Origin: Proteobacteria bacterium UBA7447
Lineage (GTDB): Bacteria > Pseudomonadota > Gammaproteobacteria > Arenicellales > UBA868
Direction: 5' to 3'
DNA: 47,916 nt
NCBI GenBank assembly: GCA_002477475.1
Contig: DLPX01000046.1
Coordinates: forward strand, 1 to 47,916
In this document: one piece after another, positions 8,205 to 16,309 of the stretch
Layout: each line of letters starts with the position of its first letter
Numbering within the stretch: the stretch's first letter is position 1
The notes under the pieces: model-generated
Told to the model about the DNA's origin: nothing
What the model saw: the letters and a program-made list of their open reading frames with translations, nothing else
Database searches by the model: none
Program-made: the position numbers and the translations under genes

Positions 8205-9103
8205 ACCGCCACCGCCTGGCCGCCGTTCAGTTTGCGCAGCGCAATCCTTTCCAAACGCCCGACTACGGTTACCAAGAGTGCTGATACGACCGAAGCGACT
8301 ATCAGCGCCGACCAGATCATCGTAATCTGGCCATAGTAGGAGCCGGTAAGAAGACGGGCGCCCAGCCCCCCCTGTCCGCCTGTGGGCAACTCAGCAACAA
8401 TGGCGCCAACAACACTCAATGCAATAGCTACTTTCAGTGAGGCGAATAGGAATGGGATCGAAGCCGGCAGACGCAACTTGAAAAAGACCTGAGTCGAGCT
8501 GGCGGAGTAGGTGCGCATCTGGTCTATGAGTATGGGCTCGGGCGATCGAAGCCCCTTCACCATGCCGACCACGACCGGGAAGAAGCACAAGTACATGGAA
8601 ATCACCGACTTCGGAAAAAGTCCCGTGATCCCGACTGACCCCAGCACCACGATAATCATCGGTGCCAACGCAAGGATCGGTACGGTCTGAGAGGCAATAA
8701 TCCAGGGCATTAGACTTCGGTCAAGCGTGGTGACATAGACGATCCCGATAGCGAGCACGATGCCGAGAAGTGTCCCGAGTGCGAATCCCAAGAGCGACGA
8801 CGACAACGTGATTCCGGCGTGATACACCAAACTGCGTTTTGAAGTCACCCGCTTGTCGAGCACGGTTTTTTTGAGCTCAACACCCACCTGATGAGGAGCG
8901 GGTAACACCGGCCGCTCCATTTTCCAGGCATCTTGGGCCAGTCGACTGATATCCCAATCAACTCCCTTTTTTTGATAGCGGTCAATCAACTGCGTGCTGT
9001 TGAGATAAACGGCTCCGGCATACCAGATCACAATCAGGCTAGCCACTACAGTGAGGACCGGTAAGAATGCCCCCTGATGCACCAGACGGTTAATCATCGT
9101 CAT
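8201..9103 (-). CDS. ABC transporter permease (TauC/SsuC-like)
   Basis: The protein is about 300 aa, with a membrane anchor at VLTVVASLIVIWYAGAVYL, a soluble loop of about 70 residues, then a five-helix permease core. The EAA motif is seen in EPILIDQMRTYSASSTQVFF…RLPASIPFLFASLKV. I chose the ATG at 9103 (a second lies at 9097) because the longer frame reaches deep into the ATPase gene. The chosen start overlaps the ATPase stop by 14 bases. The loop between helix 1 and the core (EMERPVLPAPHQ region) is longer than in typical TauC proteins. It works with the neighbouring permease, ATPase and binding protein as one importer. Confidence 0.88.
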   Translation of the reverse strand: MTMINRLVHQGAFLPVLTVVASLIVIWYAGAVYLNSTQLIDRYQKKGVDWDISRLAQDAWKMERPVLPAPHQVGVELKKTVLDKRVTSKRSLVYHAGITLSSSLLGFALGTLLGIVLAIGIVYVTTLDRSLMPWIIASQTVPILALAPMIIVVLGSVGITGLFPKSVISMYLCFFPVVVGMVKGLRSPEPILIDQMRTYSASSTQVFFKLRLPASIPFLFASLKVAIALSVVGAIVAELPTGGQGGLGARLLTGSYYGQITMIWSALIVASVVSALLVTVVGRLERIALRKLNGGQAVAV

Positions 9104-9893
9104 AACTATGCCCCGCCTTGAGGCCGTCACGTACCCGGTGGGCGATCTCAAGAAACTCGTGGGTCTCACGGATATCCAAAGTCCGCTCCCGGGAGAGATT
9201 GCACGAAATGTCGTCGATCACCTGTCCGGGTCTTGGAGACATGACCACAACCCGAGACGAGAGAAATACCGCTTCCGGAATGGAATGCGTCACAAAAACG
9301 ACCGTTTTGCCTGTCTTTCGCCAGAGGTCCAGGAGCTGCTGATTGAGGTGATCTCTGGTGATTTCGTCCAGCGCCCCAAAGGGCTCATCCATCAGCAGCA
9401 ACTCGGGTTCGACGCTGAGCGCCCGGGCGATGGAGACACGTTGCTGCATGCCGCCCGATAATTGCCAGGGATATTTGTTCTCAAAGCCGTCAAGATTCAC
9501 CAGATCAAGATAATGTGCGCACCGCGCTTCACGCGCCTGCCGTGAAACCCCCATGATCTCGAGAGGCAGCATCACGTTGCGACGAACCGTTCTCCAGGGG
9601 TACAGCGCTGGCGCCTGAAAGACATAGCCGTATGCTCTGCTCTCACGGGCCTCACGCGGACTAACGCCATTGACCTCGATCTCCCCGCCGGTATGCGTCT
9701 CGAGATCGGCAATCACCCTGAGCAGAGTCGTTTTGCCGCAGCCCGAAGGACCGATCAGCGAGATAAATTCGCCCGGCGCAATATCCAGGTTGATATTCGA
9801 AAGCGCATGGACGGGCCCATCGTCCGTACTGAATTCCAGGGACAGATTGGCGGTGTGTACCACCGCAGAGCCCGGTTGCGCTGTCTGAGTCAT
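9090..9893 (-). CDS. ABC transporter ATP-binding protein (TauB/SsuB/ThiZ-like)
   Basis: The 267-aa ATPase has all nucleotide-binding motifs: Walker A GPSGCGKTT at 48-56, Q-loop VFQAPALYPW, signature LSGGMQQR at 145-152, Walker B LLLMDEP with the D-loop GALDE following, and the switch histidine in FVTHSIPEAVFLS. The VFQAPALYPWRTV and VVMSPRPG strings are typical of the nitrate/taurine/NMT1 importer branch. It sits 21 bases after the M20 hydrolase gene and overlaps the next permease gene. It energises import of the ligand caught by the NMT1-type binding protein. Confidence 0.93.
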   Translation of the reverse strand: MTQTAQPGSAVVHTANLSLEFSTDDGPVHALSNINLDIAPGEFISLIGPSGCGKTTLLRVIADLETHTGGEIEVNGVSPREARESRAYGYVFQAPALYPWRTVRRNVMLPLEIMGVSRQAREARCAHYLDLVNLDGFENKYPWQLSGGMQQRVSIARALSVEPELLLMDEPFGALDEITRDHLNQQLLDLWRKTGKTVVFVTHSIPEAVFLSSRVVVMSPRPGQVIDDISCNLSRERTLDIRETHEFLEIAHRVRDGLKAGHSYDDD

Positions 9894-9914
9894 CGAAGCA
9901 GTCCGCTGTCCCGT

Positions 9915-11156
9915 CTAACCGTCGGCGTGGCCGGCTTTGGACAGCATGGCGCGGAACATGACGTTCGCTCCGGCAGTGGACCACTCCGGTTCGATGTCCT
10001 CTACTTCGTTGTGGCTGATGCCGTCGATACAGGGAATGAACACCATTGACGTCGGCGCAGCATGGGCAATGAAGCAGGCGTCATGGCCGGCACCGGTAAC
10101 AATCCTTCGGGCGCTGTATCCGCAGGACTGAGCTGCCCCATCCACGGCCTCAACGCAACTCTGATCAAACGGTACCGGCGCGTAATAAAAGATCTGCTCC
10201 AGATCAGAAGATAAACCCCCTTCAGAGGCAATCCGTTCTACCCCGTCACGGATGGCCTGATCCATTTTAGACAGAACGGTATCGTCGGGGTGACGGATAT
10301 CGATGGTCAGGAAGACCCGTCCGGGAATAACATTCCGCGAATTCGGATGGACATTCACCATGCCGACTGTTGCACAAGCCAATGGGGCGTAGGCAAGGCC
10401 GGTCTCGTTGACCAGGCTGATGACTCTCGCCGCTCCCAGTAACGCGTCCTGGCGACGATCCATCGGCGTTGGCCCGGCGTGTGATTCCTTGCCTGTCAGT
10501 TCAAGTTCATACCATCGCTGCCCCTGGGCATCGGTCACGACACCGATCTCAATCCCCTCTTCCACCAGGATAGGCCCTTGCTCAATGTGGGCTTCGAAAT
10601 AGGCATGCAGTGGCCGACCCATGGGCTCATCACCGGCATAACCGATGCGCTCCAACTCCTCACCCATCGTCTTGCCTTCCGCGTCCGCACGACACAGACC
10701 ATACTCCAGGTCATAAATTCCGGCGAAAACGCCTGACGCCACCATGGCTGGCGCGAACCGACTGCCTTCCTCATTGGTCCAACACGCCGCCTCGACGGGA
10801 TGGCGGGTCTGAATGCCATGGTCATTCAGGCTGCGGATCACCTCCAAACCGGTCAGGACGCCATAAACCCCATCGAAACGACCGCCGGTGGGCTGAGTAT
10901 CAAGGTGGCTGCCCGCGACCACGGGCGGCAAATCCGGATCAGTGCCTGGCCGGCGCGCAAAAATATTGCCCATCTTGTCGACAGAGATCGTGCAGCCTGC
11001 ATCGCGGCACCACCCGACAAAAAGATCCCGCGCCTCACGGTCGAGATCCGTCAAGGCCAGCCGGCAGGAACCCCCTTTATCGGTAGGACCTATTTTGGCC
11101 ATCTCCATTATCGAATTCCACAGTCGTCCCCCGTTAATCATCGGCTCATCACCCAT
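9915..11156 (-). CDS. M20-family Zn hydrolase: N-carbamoyl-amino-acid hydrolase / beta-ureidopropionase type
   Basis: The protein has 413 aa, the normal length of the hydantoinase/carbamoylase (AmaB, HyuC, AllC) family. Visible metal ligands are His84 and Asp95 in GSHLDTQPTGGRFDG, Glu129-Glu130 in CWTNEEGSRFAP, His190 in EAHIEQGP and His382 in GISHNEVED. The lid/dimer domain lies between about residues 210 and 330 (GKESHAGPTPMDRR, NVIPGRVFLTIDIRHP). Members hydrolyse N-carbamoyl-L-amino acids, N-carbamoyl-beta-alanine or allantoate. It is located between a nitrilase-fold ureidopropionase and the ABC importer under RutR. That favours N-carbamoyl-beta-alanine or a related ureido acid over allantoate. 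A start at the internal Met6 is equally possible. Confidence 0.9.
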   Translation of the reverse strand: MGDEPMINGGRLWNSIMEMAKIGPTDKGGSCRLALTDLDREARDLFVGWCRDAGCTISVDKMGNIFARRPGTDPDLPPVVAGSHLDTQPTGGRFDGVYGVLTGLEVIRSLNDHGIQTRHPVEAACWTNEEGSRFAPAMVASGVFAGIYDLEYGLCRADAEGKTMGEELERIGYAGDEPMGRPLHAYFEAHIEQGPILVEEGIEIGVVTDAQGQRWYELELTGKESHAGPTPMDRRQDALLGAARVISLVNETGLAYAPLACATVGMVNVHPNSRNVIPGRVFLTIDIRHPDDTVLSKMDQAIRDGVERIASEGGLSSDLEQIFYYAPVPFDQSCVEAVDGAAQSCGYSARRIVTGAGHDACFIAHAAPTSMVFIPCIDGISHNEVEDIEPEWSTAGANVMFRAMLSKAGHADG

Positions 11157-11214
11157 GCTCCCTTTCTCCTCTATCTATATTGTTTATTCTTCAGACTGTT
11201 GATTGAGTTATCGG

Positions 11215-12081
11215 TCAGTTTAAATCCGTTAAAGGGCCGTAGGTCTCAGGCCGCCGGTCGCGGAAAAACTGCCAGGTATCTCTGACTTGTCGCACCATAT
11301 CCATATCCATCTCATGGATCAGAAGTTCATCCTGATCCGGGGTTGCCTGGGCTTCAATCTGGCCTCTGGGATTGACAAAGTAACTCGAACCGTAGAACTC
11401 GCCAATATTCCAGGGCGCTTCTGTCCCCACCCGGTTGATTGCCGCAATGAAAACCCCATTCGCCGCCGCCGAAGCTGGCTGCTCTAACTCCCAGAGATAC
11501 TGCGACAAACCGGCGACCGTTGCCGAGGGGTTGTAGATGATCTCCGCCCCCGCGAGCGCCAACGCGCGCCATCCTTCGGGAAAATGCCGGTCATAGCAGA
11601 TATAGACGCCAATCCGGCCATAGGCGGTATTGAATACCGGCCAATCGGAAGCACCAGGCTTGAAGAAGAACTTTTCCCAGAAACCAGCGACATGCGGAAG
11701 GTGCGTCTTGCGGTACTTGCCGAGATACCTTCCATCTGCATCAATGACTGCCGCCGTGTTGTAGTAGACGCCCGTCATCGCCTCCTCATAGATCGGCACA
11801 ATGATCACCATATTGTGCTTCTTGGCATATTCTTTCATCAAAGAGACCGTATGCCCGTCTGGGATCGGTTCCGCAGCGGCATACCACTTGGCATCCTGAC
11901 TTGGGCAGAAATAGGGCTGCGTAAATACTTCCTGAAAACACAACACCTGCACGCCTTCAGCACCGGCCTTGTCGATCAGGGGCAGGTGCGCCTCAAGCAT
12001 GGCATCACGAATTTTTTCCGGCGTATCCTCCGTCGAACCTTTAAGGCTCATCTGGATCAAGCCTGATTTCAACTTACTCAT
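11215..12081 (-). CDS. Beta-ureidopropionase / N-carbamoyl amidase, nitrilase superfamily
   Basis: This 288-aa C-N hydrolase has the catalytic triad Glu51 (FQEVF), Lys125 (YRKTHLP) and Cys162 (YICYDRHFPE). The sequence HVAGFWEKFFFKPG between Lys and Cys and the C-terminal RDTWQFFRDRRPETYG are characteristic of eukaryote-type beta-ureidopropionase and close carbamoylputrescine amidases. It would release beta-alanine, CO2 and ammonia from N-carbamoyl-beta-alanine, the third step of reductive pyrimidine breakdown. It is the first enzyme gene after rutR (76-base gap) and 58 bases before the M20 hydrolase gene. N-carbamoyl-D-amino acids are a possible second substrate. Confidence 0.9.
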   Translation of the reverse strand: MSKLKSGLIQMSLKGSTEDTPEKIRDAMLEAHLPLIDKAGAEGVQVLCFQEVFTQPYFCPSQDAKWYAAAEPIPDGHTVSLMKEYAKKHNMVIIVPIYEEAMTGVYYNTAAVIDADGRYLGKYRKTHLPHVAGFWEKFFFKPGASDWPVFNTAYGRIGVYICYDRHFPEGWRALALAGAEIIYNPSATVAGLSQYLWELEQPASAAANGVFIAAINRVGTEAPWNIGEFYGSSYFVNPRGQIEAQATPDQDELLIHEMDMDMVRQVRDTWQFFRDRRPETYGPLTDLN

Positions 12082-12157
12082 CGTCTACTCCTTAAGTTAT
12101 CTCTAAACCGCTCAATGTGTTTGACTGACTGCCGCGCGACGATCTACATCTAGCCGG

Positions 12158-12853
12158 TTAAGCAGACTGCAGGGAACATCCCTGATCACGTTTTAACCCC
12201 AGACCCCGCACAAGCGCATCGACAACCTCCCCCGCCGCGTCCGAGTAGATCTCCTGATCGTAATCCTTGACTCCTGTCACCGCCTGGATTTGGGCCTCGA
12301 AGTCGGCATAGGTTTGCGTGACGGCCCAGATCATGAAAAAAGCATGGGCCGGATCGATCTTTGCCATCAGGCCGTCCTCTTGCCATTTCTTGAATACCCT
12401 CCCCTTTTTCTCGACCCAACGCCGAAGTTCACCGCTCAGATGATCGCTAATGATGGGAGCTCCGCTGATGACTTCCATCGCAAAAAGGCGCGAGGCTTCG
12501 GGATGGTTCCTGGACAAAGCCAATTTTCTATTGACGTACTGGCGGATGGCCTCTTCGGGGTTGCCGTCTACTGCAACGTTGCCCAGGGCTTCGAGCCACA
12601 GACTGAGCACCTGTTTGATAACGATCCTGTAAAGGGCCTTTTTTGACTTGAAGTAATAAAGCACATTGCCCTTGGGCATGCCGGCCTTCTGCGCGATCGC
12701 CTCGACCCGGGCCCCGTCGTAGCCTTTCCGGGAAAAAACGACGGTAGCTGCACGGATGATCCTCTCGCGTTGGCGCTCCCCGACACCCCGGGGGCTGCCG
12801 GCGGTCCCAATTCGATCTACCCGGGCGGGTTCATTGGCATGACGCGCTTCCAT
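12158..12853 (-). CDS. rutR: TetR-family transcriptional regulator, RutR ortholog
   Basis: The protein is about 231 aa. The helix-turn-helix is visible in RIIRAATVVFSRKGYDGARV and AIAQKAGMPKGNVLYYF. The C-terminal ligand domain carries stretches shared with E. coli RutR: NHPEASRLFAMEVISGAP, DPAHAFFMIWAVTQTYADF and QAVTGV. RutR binds uracil/thymine and then leaves its operator. I prefer the ATG at 12853. The longer reading from a TTG at 12892 would put a perfect-looking RutR operator inside the coding sequence. The ATG lacks a clear Shine-Dalgarno sequence, so a leaderless or very short-leader mRNA is possible. It heads an operon with both ureidopropionase-type genes and the importer. Confidence 0.92.
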   Translation of the reverse strand: MEARHANEPARVDRIGTAGSPRGVGERQRERIIRAATVVFSRKGYDGARVEAIAQKAGMPKGNVLYYFKSKKALYRIVIKQVLSLWLEALGNVAVDGNPEEAIRQYVNRKLALSRNHPEASRLFAMEVISGAPIISDHLSGELRRWVEKKGRVFKKWQEDGLMAKIDPAHAFFMIWAVTQTYADFEAQIQAVTGVKDYDQEIYSDAAGEVVDALVRGLGLKRDQGCSLQSA

Positions 12854-12876
12854 CACAGAAGCATTCTGAACCTGAA

Positions 12877-12892
12877 TTGACCGAATGGTCAA
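12877..12892. promoter_or_regulatory. RutR operator overlapping the rutR promoter
   Basis: Minus-strand TTGACCATTCGGTCAA matches the E. coli RutR consensus TTGACCA-nn-TGGTCAA at all but one of 14 specified bases. The left TTGACC could also serve as the -35 box, with CAGAAT 18 bases further on as a weak -10, so RutR binding would block RNA polymerase. It lies 24 bases upstream of the preferred rutR start, which predicts autoregulation and pyrimidine induction of the whole operon. Confidence 0.8.
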
Positions 12893-12916
12893 CTTTGATG
12901 GCTCCCCTCCTGATCC

Positions 12917-12936
12917 AAAACCCCAACTTAGTGGGG
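12917..12936 (-). terminator. Short terminator-like hairpin at the end of the DMT transporter gene
   Basis: On the minus strand CCCCA-CTAAGT-TGGGG is followed by TTTT. The hairpin contains the stop codon of the upstream transporter gene. It is short but well placed to insulate that gene from rutR. Confidence 0.45.
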
Positions 12937-13815
12937 CGACGCAGTTTTCCTATGCTCCTGGCGAAAACGCCCCATCGCGTGGACGAACAGCACCGAAATG
13001 ACGACAACACCCCCCACAATAGAACGCATACCCGGATCTTCCCCAATCACCAGCCAGACCCAAAATGGTCCCAAAACGGATTCAAGCAGACCGAGCATCG
13101 CCGCTTCGGGCGCGGGAAGATACCGTGGACCTATCGTAATCAGCGCAATCGCCACCGGCAGCAAAACGGCACCCCCAGCAACAAGCGCCCCCCACTGCAC
13201 CGCATCCATCTCTGGAAACTCAGCAAAAAAAGCGCCGATGGTTCCCGCCACCAGCAGCCCCAGCACTACCGCTGGAATCATGTTGAACTGACGACGACCC
13301 CGCACAATGGCAAAACTCAAACCGAGTATCGCCGCATTGGCTAGCGCAAGAAGATCACCGATCCATTGCCCGCTCTCAAGACTTCCGCTGGCAACGATAA
13401 TGAGGCCCCCAGTAACGCAAACAATCGCAATCTGGGTCGATCGGGAAACCGCCTCGCCGAAAAGAATTCTTGAGAACACAGCGGCGAGCAACGGCGTGCA
13501 GGCGAAAATCACGAGCACATTCGCCACGCTGGTATAAGAAAAAGACGCGTAGAACGTTAAAGACGCGCATGCCTGCAGTCCTGCAAAAAAGATCCCCCAC
13601 CCTCCGAGCAGTCTTAGCGCTTTGGCAAACCCACCAGAAACACAAATCCTATAGCCCAGAAGCAGAACTGCGCCCGCCATCAGCCCACGCCCGCAGGCGA
13701 GGGTAAAAGGATCAACTGCGCTTAATCGAATCAGTAACGCATCCGGCGTAAACGCGAGTACCCCTGCCAGGGTTAACCAGAAACCTTTTTGGTAATCATC
13801 CGTCAAAAGGAACAT
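12928..13815 (-). CDS. EamA/DMT-family inner-membrane transporter
   Basis: The 295-aa protein shows the ten hydrophobic stretches and internal duplication of EamA exporters. The first half includes FWLTLAGVLAFTPDALLIRL and ACGRGLMAGAVLLLGY. The second half includes ALANAAILGLSFAIVRGR and the typical late motif LGLLESVLGPFWVWLVIGE. Substrates of this family range from amino acids to metabolites and cannot be read from sequence. The gene is transcribed alone toward rutR. It follows the thioredoxin-like gene by about 39 bases, so co-transcription with that pair is possible. It starts at an ATG at 13815 behind AGGAGAT. Confidence 0.9.
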   Translation of the reverse strand: MFLLTDDYQKGFWLTLAGVLAFTPDALLIRLSAVDPFTLACGRGLMAGAVLLLGYRICVSGGFAKALRLLGGWGIFFAGLQACASLTFYASFSYTSVANVLVIFACTPLLAAVFSRILFGEAVSRSTQIAIVCVTGGLIIVASGSLESGQWIGDLLALANAAILGLSFAIVRGRRQFNMIPAVVLGLLVAGTIGAFFAEFPEMDAVQWGALVAGGAVLLPVAIALITIGPRYLPAPEAAMLGLLESVLGPFWVWLVIGEDPGMRSIVGGVVVISVLFVHAMGRFRQEHRKTASPH

Positions 13816-13854
13816 CTCCTCACGGTGTAACGGCTCGGTTTACCCGGCGCGCCG

Positions 13855-14370
13855 TCAACCACTGACCTCTTCCTGACTCTTGATAAATGCCTCGACACCC
13901 TCAGGAGGTACCGGGCCTGCCTGTACCGCTTTAAGATTTCCGCCCGGAGCATAAAGCAGGAAAGTGGGCGTGCCTCTTAGCGCTTGACCGGTCTGCTGAT
14001 AAAAGAATTTAGCAACGTCGTCTCCTTCACCCAACAGATTTGGGAAAGCTACCCCGTGCTCCTCGGCAAAAGCCCAGGCCTCCATAACGCCGGCCGATCC
14101 ATCAAGTGAGATGCCGAGCACTGTCAGTTGTCCGTCCTGATGACGATCATGCAGTTGGGCATATCCAGGCATTTCACTCGCACAGATCGGGCAGGTCCAC
14201 GACCAAATCATCACTACCAGCCAACGATCCTCTGGCACATAGTCGGGGTAATGTACTGCTTCTCCCTCGAAATCTGTAAAGCGGCCGTCGCCCAGAGTCG
14301 TTTGACTCAGGCCCACAAGGAATGCCAGAACCAGCACCCTGCGGACGATCCTTGCCGATGACATTCTCAT
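13855..14370 (-). CDS. TlpA/ResA-like periplasmic thioredoxin-fold protein
   Basis: The protein has 171 aa with an uncleaved or cleaved N-terminal signal (RRVLVLAFLVGLSQTTLGDG). A redoxin fold follows, with WSWTCPICASEMPGY giving a CPIC active site at Cys60/Cys63. The cis-proline loop is seen as RGTPTFLLYAPGG. It probably reduces or senses disulfides in the periplasm. Its ATG overlaps the TGA of the preceding DMT transporter (ATGA), so the two are translated together. The CPIC pair differs from the CxPC of cytochrome-maturation TlpA proteins, so a specific partner cannot be named. Confidence 0.85.
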   Translation of the reverse strand: MRMSSARIVRRVLVLAFLVGLSQTTLGDGRFTDFEGEAVHYPDYVPEDRWLVVMIWSWTCPICASEMPGYAQLHDRHQDGQLTVLGISLDGSAGVMEAWAFAEEHGVAFPNLLGEGDDVAKFFYQQTGQALRGTPTFLLYAPGGNLKAVQAGPVPPEGVEAFIKSQEEVSG

Positions 14371-15248
14371 GCTGGCTCAGCCTCGTCTCTGCCTGTATCG
14401 CTCCGATCGTGTTTAACCAGCAGGATGCCTAGGACCACCAAGCCCATCCCGATAACCGATTTAATAGTCAGCGTTTCACCAAAAAGAGGCCACGCGATTA
14501 GCGCGGTGACAGGCGGAACCAGAAAGAACAGGCTGGCGACCTGCGTCGCTGCCTGCGCGCGCACCAATAGCCACAACAGTGTCATTGCCCCCAGCGACAG
14601 CACGACCACCAGCCAGCCCAGGGCAAAAATGAATTCTCCAGTCCAATCAATCTGCCCCTCTTCCAGCGCGCCAGCGATCAAGACCATAAACAAGGCCGCC
14701 GCCAGAAACTGGATGCAGGACCCTGTCAACAGATTCATCTGTGCGCAGTACCGCTTCTGATAGATCGCCCCAAGACTCATCCCCATCACCGCCACCACGC
14801 AGAGCGCTACACCGGTCAGCGTGCTGTCAAGGTCATCGATATAACGCCATGAGACAAGCGTCACCCCGACTGTGCCGATTACGAAACCAGTCCATTGCCG
14901 AGCCCGGACGATTTCCCCAAGGATCGGGCCCACTAACACAGCGGTCAAAACGGGCTGCATACCAACGATCAGGGCGCTATCTCCCGCCGTCACCCCAAGA
15001 CTGATTCCCCCGAAAATACCGCCCAGATAAATCCCATGCACCAACAGACCCACCGCTGCAATGTGGGCTTTTTCTTTGTGATTGTCCGGCCATGAGGCTT
15101 TGGTTATCCATGCCACCACTGCCAGTATCGTTGCCACCGCGAGAAACCGAATAGCAAGGAAGGTGGCAGGCTCCGCATGGGGCAACCCCATCTTGGCTCC
15201 GATAAATCCGGTACTCCAAAGCACGACGAACAACGCAGGCGCACCCAT
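14367..15248 (-). CDS. EamA/DMT-family inner-membrane transporter
   Basis: The transporter has about 293 aa with ten membrane segments. It begins APALFVVLWSTGFIGAKMGLPHAEP, which is the normal EamA opening, and contains the repeat-2 motif SLGAMTLLWLLVRAQAATQVASLFFLVPPVTALIAWPLFGE. An in-frame GTG at 15365 would add 39 residues without similarity to the family. It would also overlap the apparent cnoX promoter, so I take the ATG at 15248. That ATG has no clear ribosome site, and the start stays uncertain. It overlaps the TlpA-like gene by ATGA. The substrate is unknown. Confidence 0.85.
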   Translation of the reverse strand: MGAPALFVVLWSTGFIGAKMGLPHAEPATFLAIRFLAVATILAVVAWITKASWPDNHKEKAHIAAVGLLVHGIYLGGIFGGISLGVTAGDSALIVGMQPVLTAVLVGPILGEIVRARQWTGFVIGTVGVTLVSWRYIDDLDSTLTGVALCVVAVMGMSLGAIYQKRYCAQMNLLTGSCIQFLAAALFMVLIAGALEEGQIDWTGEFIFALGWLVVVLSLGAMTLLWLLVRAQAATQVASLFFLVPPVTALIAWPLFGETLTIKSVIGMGLVVLGILLVKHDRSDTGRDEAEPA

Positions 15249-15286
15249 AAACAGGAGGTTTGCTGGTGCGGCGGAAAAGATTTTCT

Positions 15287-15316
15287 TTGCAGACAAAAAC
15301 AGGGTTTCGATAAAAT
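15287..15316 (+). promoter_or_regulatory. Sigma70-type promoter for cnoX
   Basis: TTGCAG (15287-15292) and TAAAAT (15311-15316) are separated by 18 bases on the plus strand. This would start transcription near 15323 and give a leader of about 100 bases before the cnoX ATG. There is no other good candidate between the divergent genes. Confidence 0.5.
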
Positions 15317-15340
15317 CAGGCAGTGCGTAGTCTATTGCAA

Positions 15341-15360
15341 GATCTGCCCATCCGCAGATC
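15341..15360. other. Perfect 7-bp inverted repeat in the cnoX leader
   Basis: GATCTGC-CCATCC-GCAGATC forms a perfect 7-bp stem with a 6-base loop, about 20 bases downstream of the predicted cnoX start point. No T-run follows. It could be an operator or a leader RNA hairpin. Confidence 0.45.
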
Positions 15361-15426
15361 GACACCTCTTACTACCGGCGATGGCGTCGGTTTTGCGGCC
15401 TTCCCTCTAATCATCGGAACCTTCGA

Positions 15427-16296
15427 ATGAGCGATAACCCGTTTGTCACCGTCGTAACGCAGCACACTTTCTCTGATCAAGTCGTTGAAAGCTCGAAGAC
15501 AACGCCTGTATTGGTGGATTTCTGGGCGGAATGGTGCGGACCCTGCAAGATGTTGATGCCGATCCTGGATAAACTTGCGCTGGAGTATGAGGGGAAGTTT
15601 CGCGTCGCCAAAGTGGATACCGAGGCCGAACAGGAACTCGCGGCCACTCACGGCATCCGCAGTCTCCCCACCGTCCGTATGTTTCGGGATGGTGTCGCGG
15701 TGGATGAATTTATGGGCGCCCTGCCGGAAAGCGGTGTCCGGGAATTTGTAGAGCGACATCTTCCCCGGGTGGCAGATGACCACTTGGCCCATGCAGCGGC
15801 GCTCGCCGGTGAAGGAGATCTGCCAGGCGCGATCGCAGTTCTGAAAGAGTCGCTGGAGGCCGACCCCGAATACCTCAAGCTCCGTCTCGCACTCGCCTCC
15901 TACCTGCTCGAGGCCGAAGAGGCTGCAGGGGCCGCGGAACTGCTTCGGAGCATTCCCCTGGCCGCCGCTCAGGATCCCCAAACCAAACAGATTCGTGCGC
16001 GGATCGAACTTGCCCTAAGCGTAGATTCGGCTACTGATATCGAAAGCCTCAAGCGTCGCGTCGAACAGGCACCAAACGACATTGAGGCCAGAATCACACT
16101 AGCCCAAAGCGCATTACAGGACCCGGATCAGCTTGAATCTGCAATGACTCAGTTTTTGGATATCATCCGGCTCGATCGGGGTGGCGAATTCGCCCAAAAG
16201 GCGCAGGCGACCCTGCTACAGGTATTTCAAACTCTCGACCCGCAAGATGATCGGGTGAAAAGATGCCGAAGGGAACTTGCGCAGGCCCTTAACTGA
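15427..16296 (+). CDS. cnoX: Thioredoxin-domain co-chaperone CnoX (YbbN)
   Basis: The 289-aa protein has an N-terminal thioredoxin domain with WCGPC (Cys37/Cys40) and a cis-proline loop (SLPTVRMFRDG). A C-terminal helical TPR-like half from about residue 118 includes HAAALAGEGDLPGAIAVLKESLEADP and ends in the family-typical LDPQDDRVKRCRRELAQALN. CnoX binds GroEL and protects client proteins from oxidation by chlorine species. E. coli CnoX has SxxC, whereas this protein keeps both cysteines and could be an active disulfide reductase. It is transcribed alone and convergent with xerD (13-base gap). Confidence 0.93.
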   Translation: MSDNPFVTVVTQHTFSDQVVESSKTTPVLVDFWAEWCGPCKMLMPILDKLALEYEGKFRVAKVDTEAEQELAATHGIRSLPTVRMFRDGVAVDEFMGALPESGVREFVERHLPRVADDHLAHAAALAGEGDLPGAIAVLKESLEADPEYLKLRLALASYLLEAEEAAGAAELLRSIPLAAAQDPQTKQIRARIELALSVDSATDIESLKRRVEQAPNDIEARITLAQSALQDPDQLESAMTQFLDIIRLDRGGEFAQKAQATLLQVFQTLDPQDDRVKRCRRELAQALN

Positions 16297-16309
16297 ATTT
16301 GAGATCTGA

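Noticed and set aside
12854..12892. TTG start for rutR at 12892
   Set aside because: The codon lies inside the RutR operator and its possible -35 box; E. coli RutR does not have a comparable long N-terminal extension.
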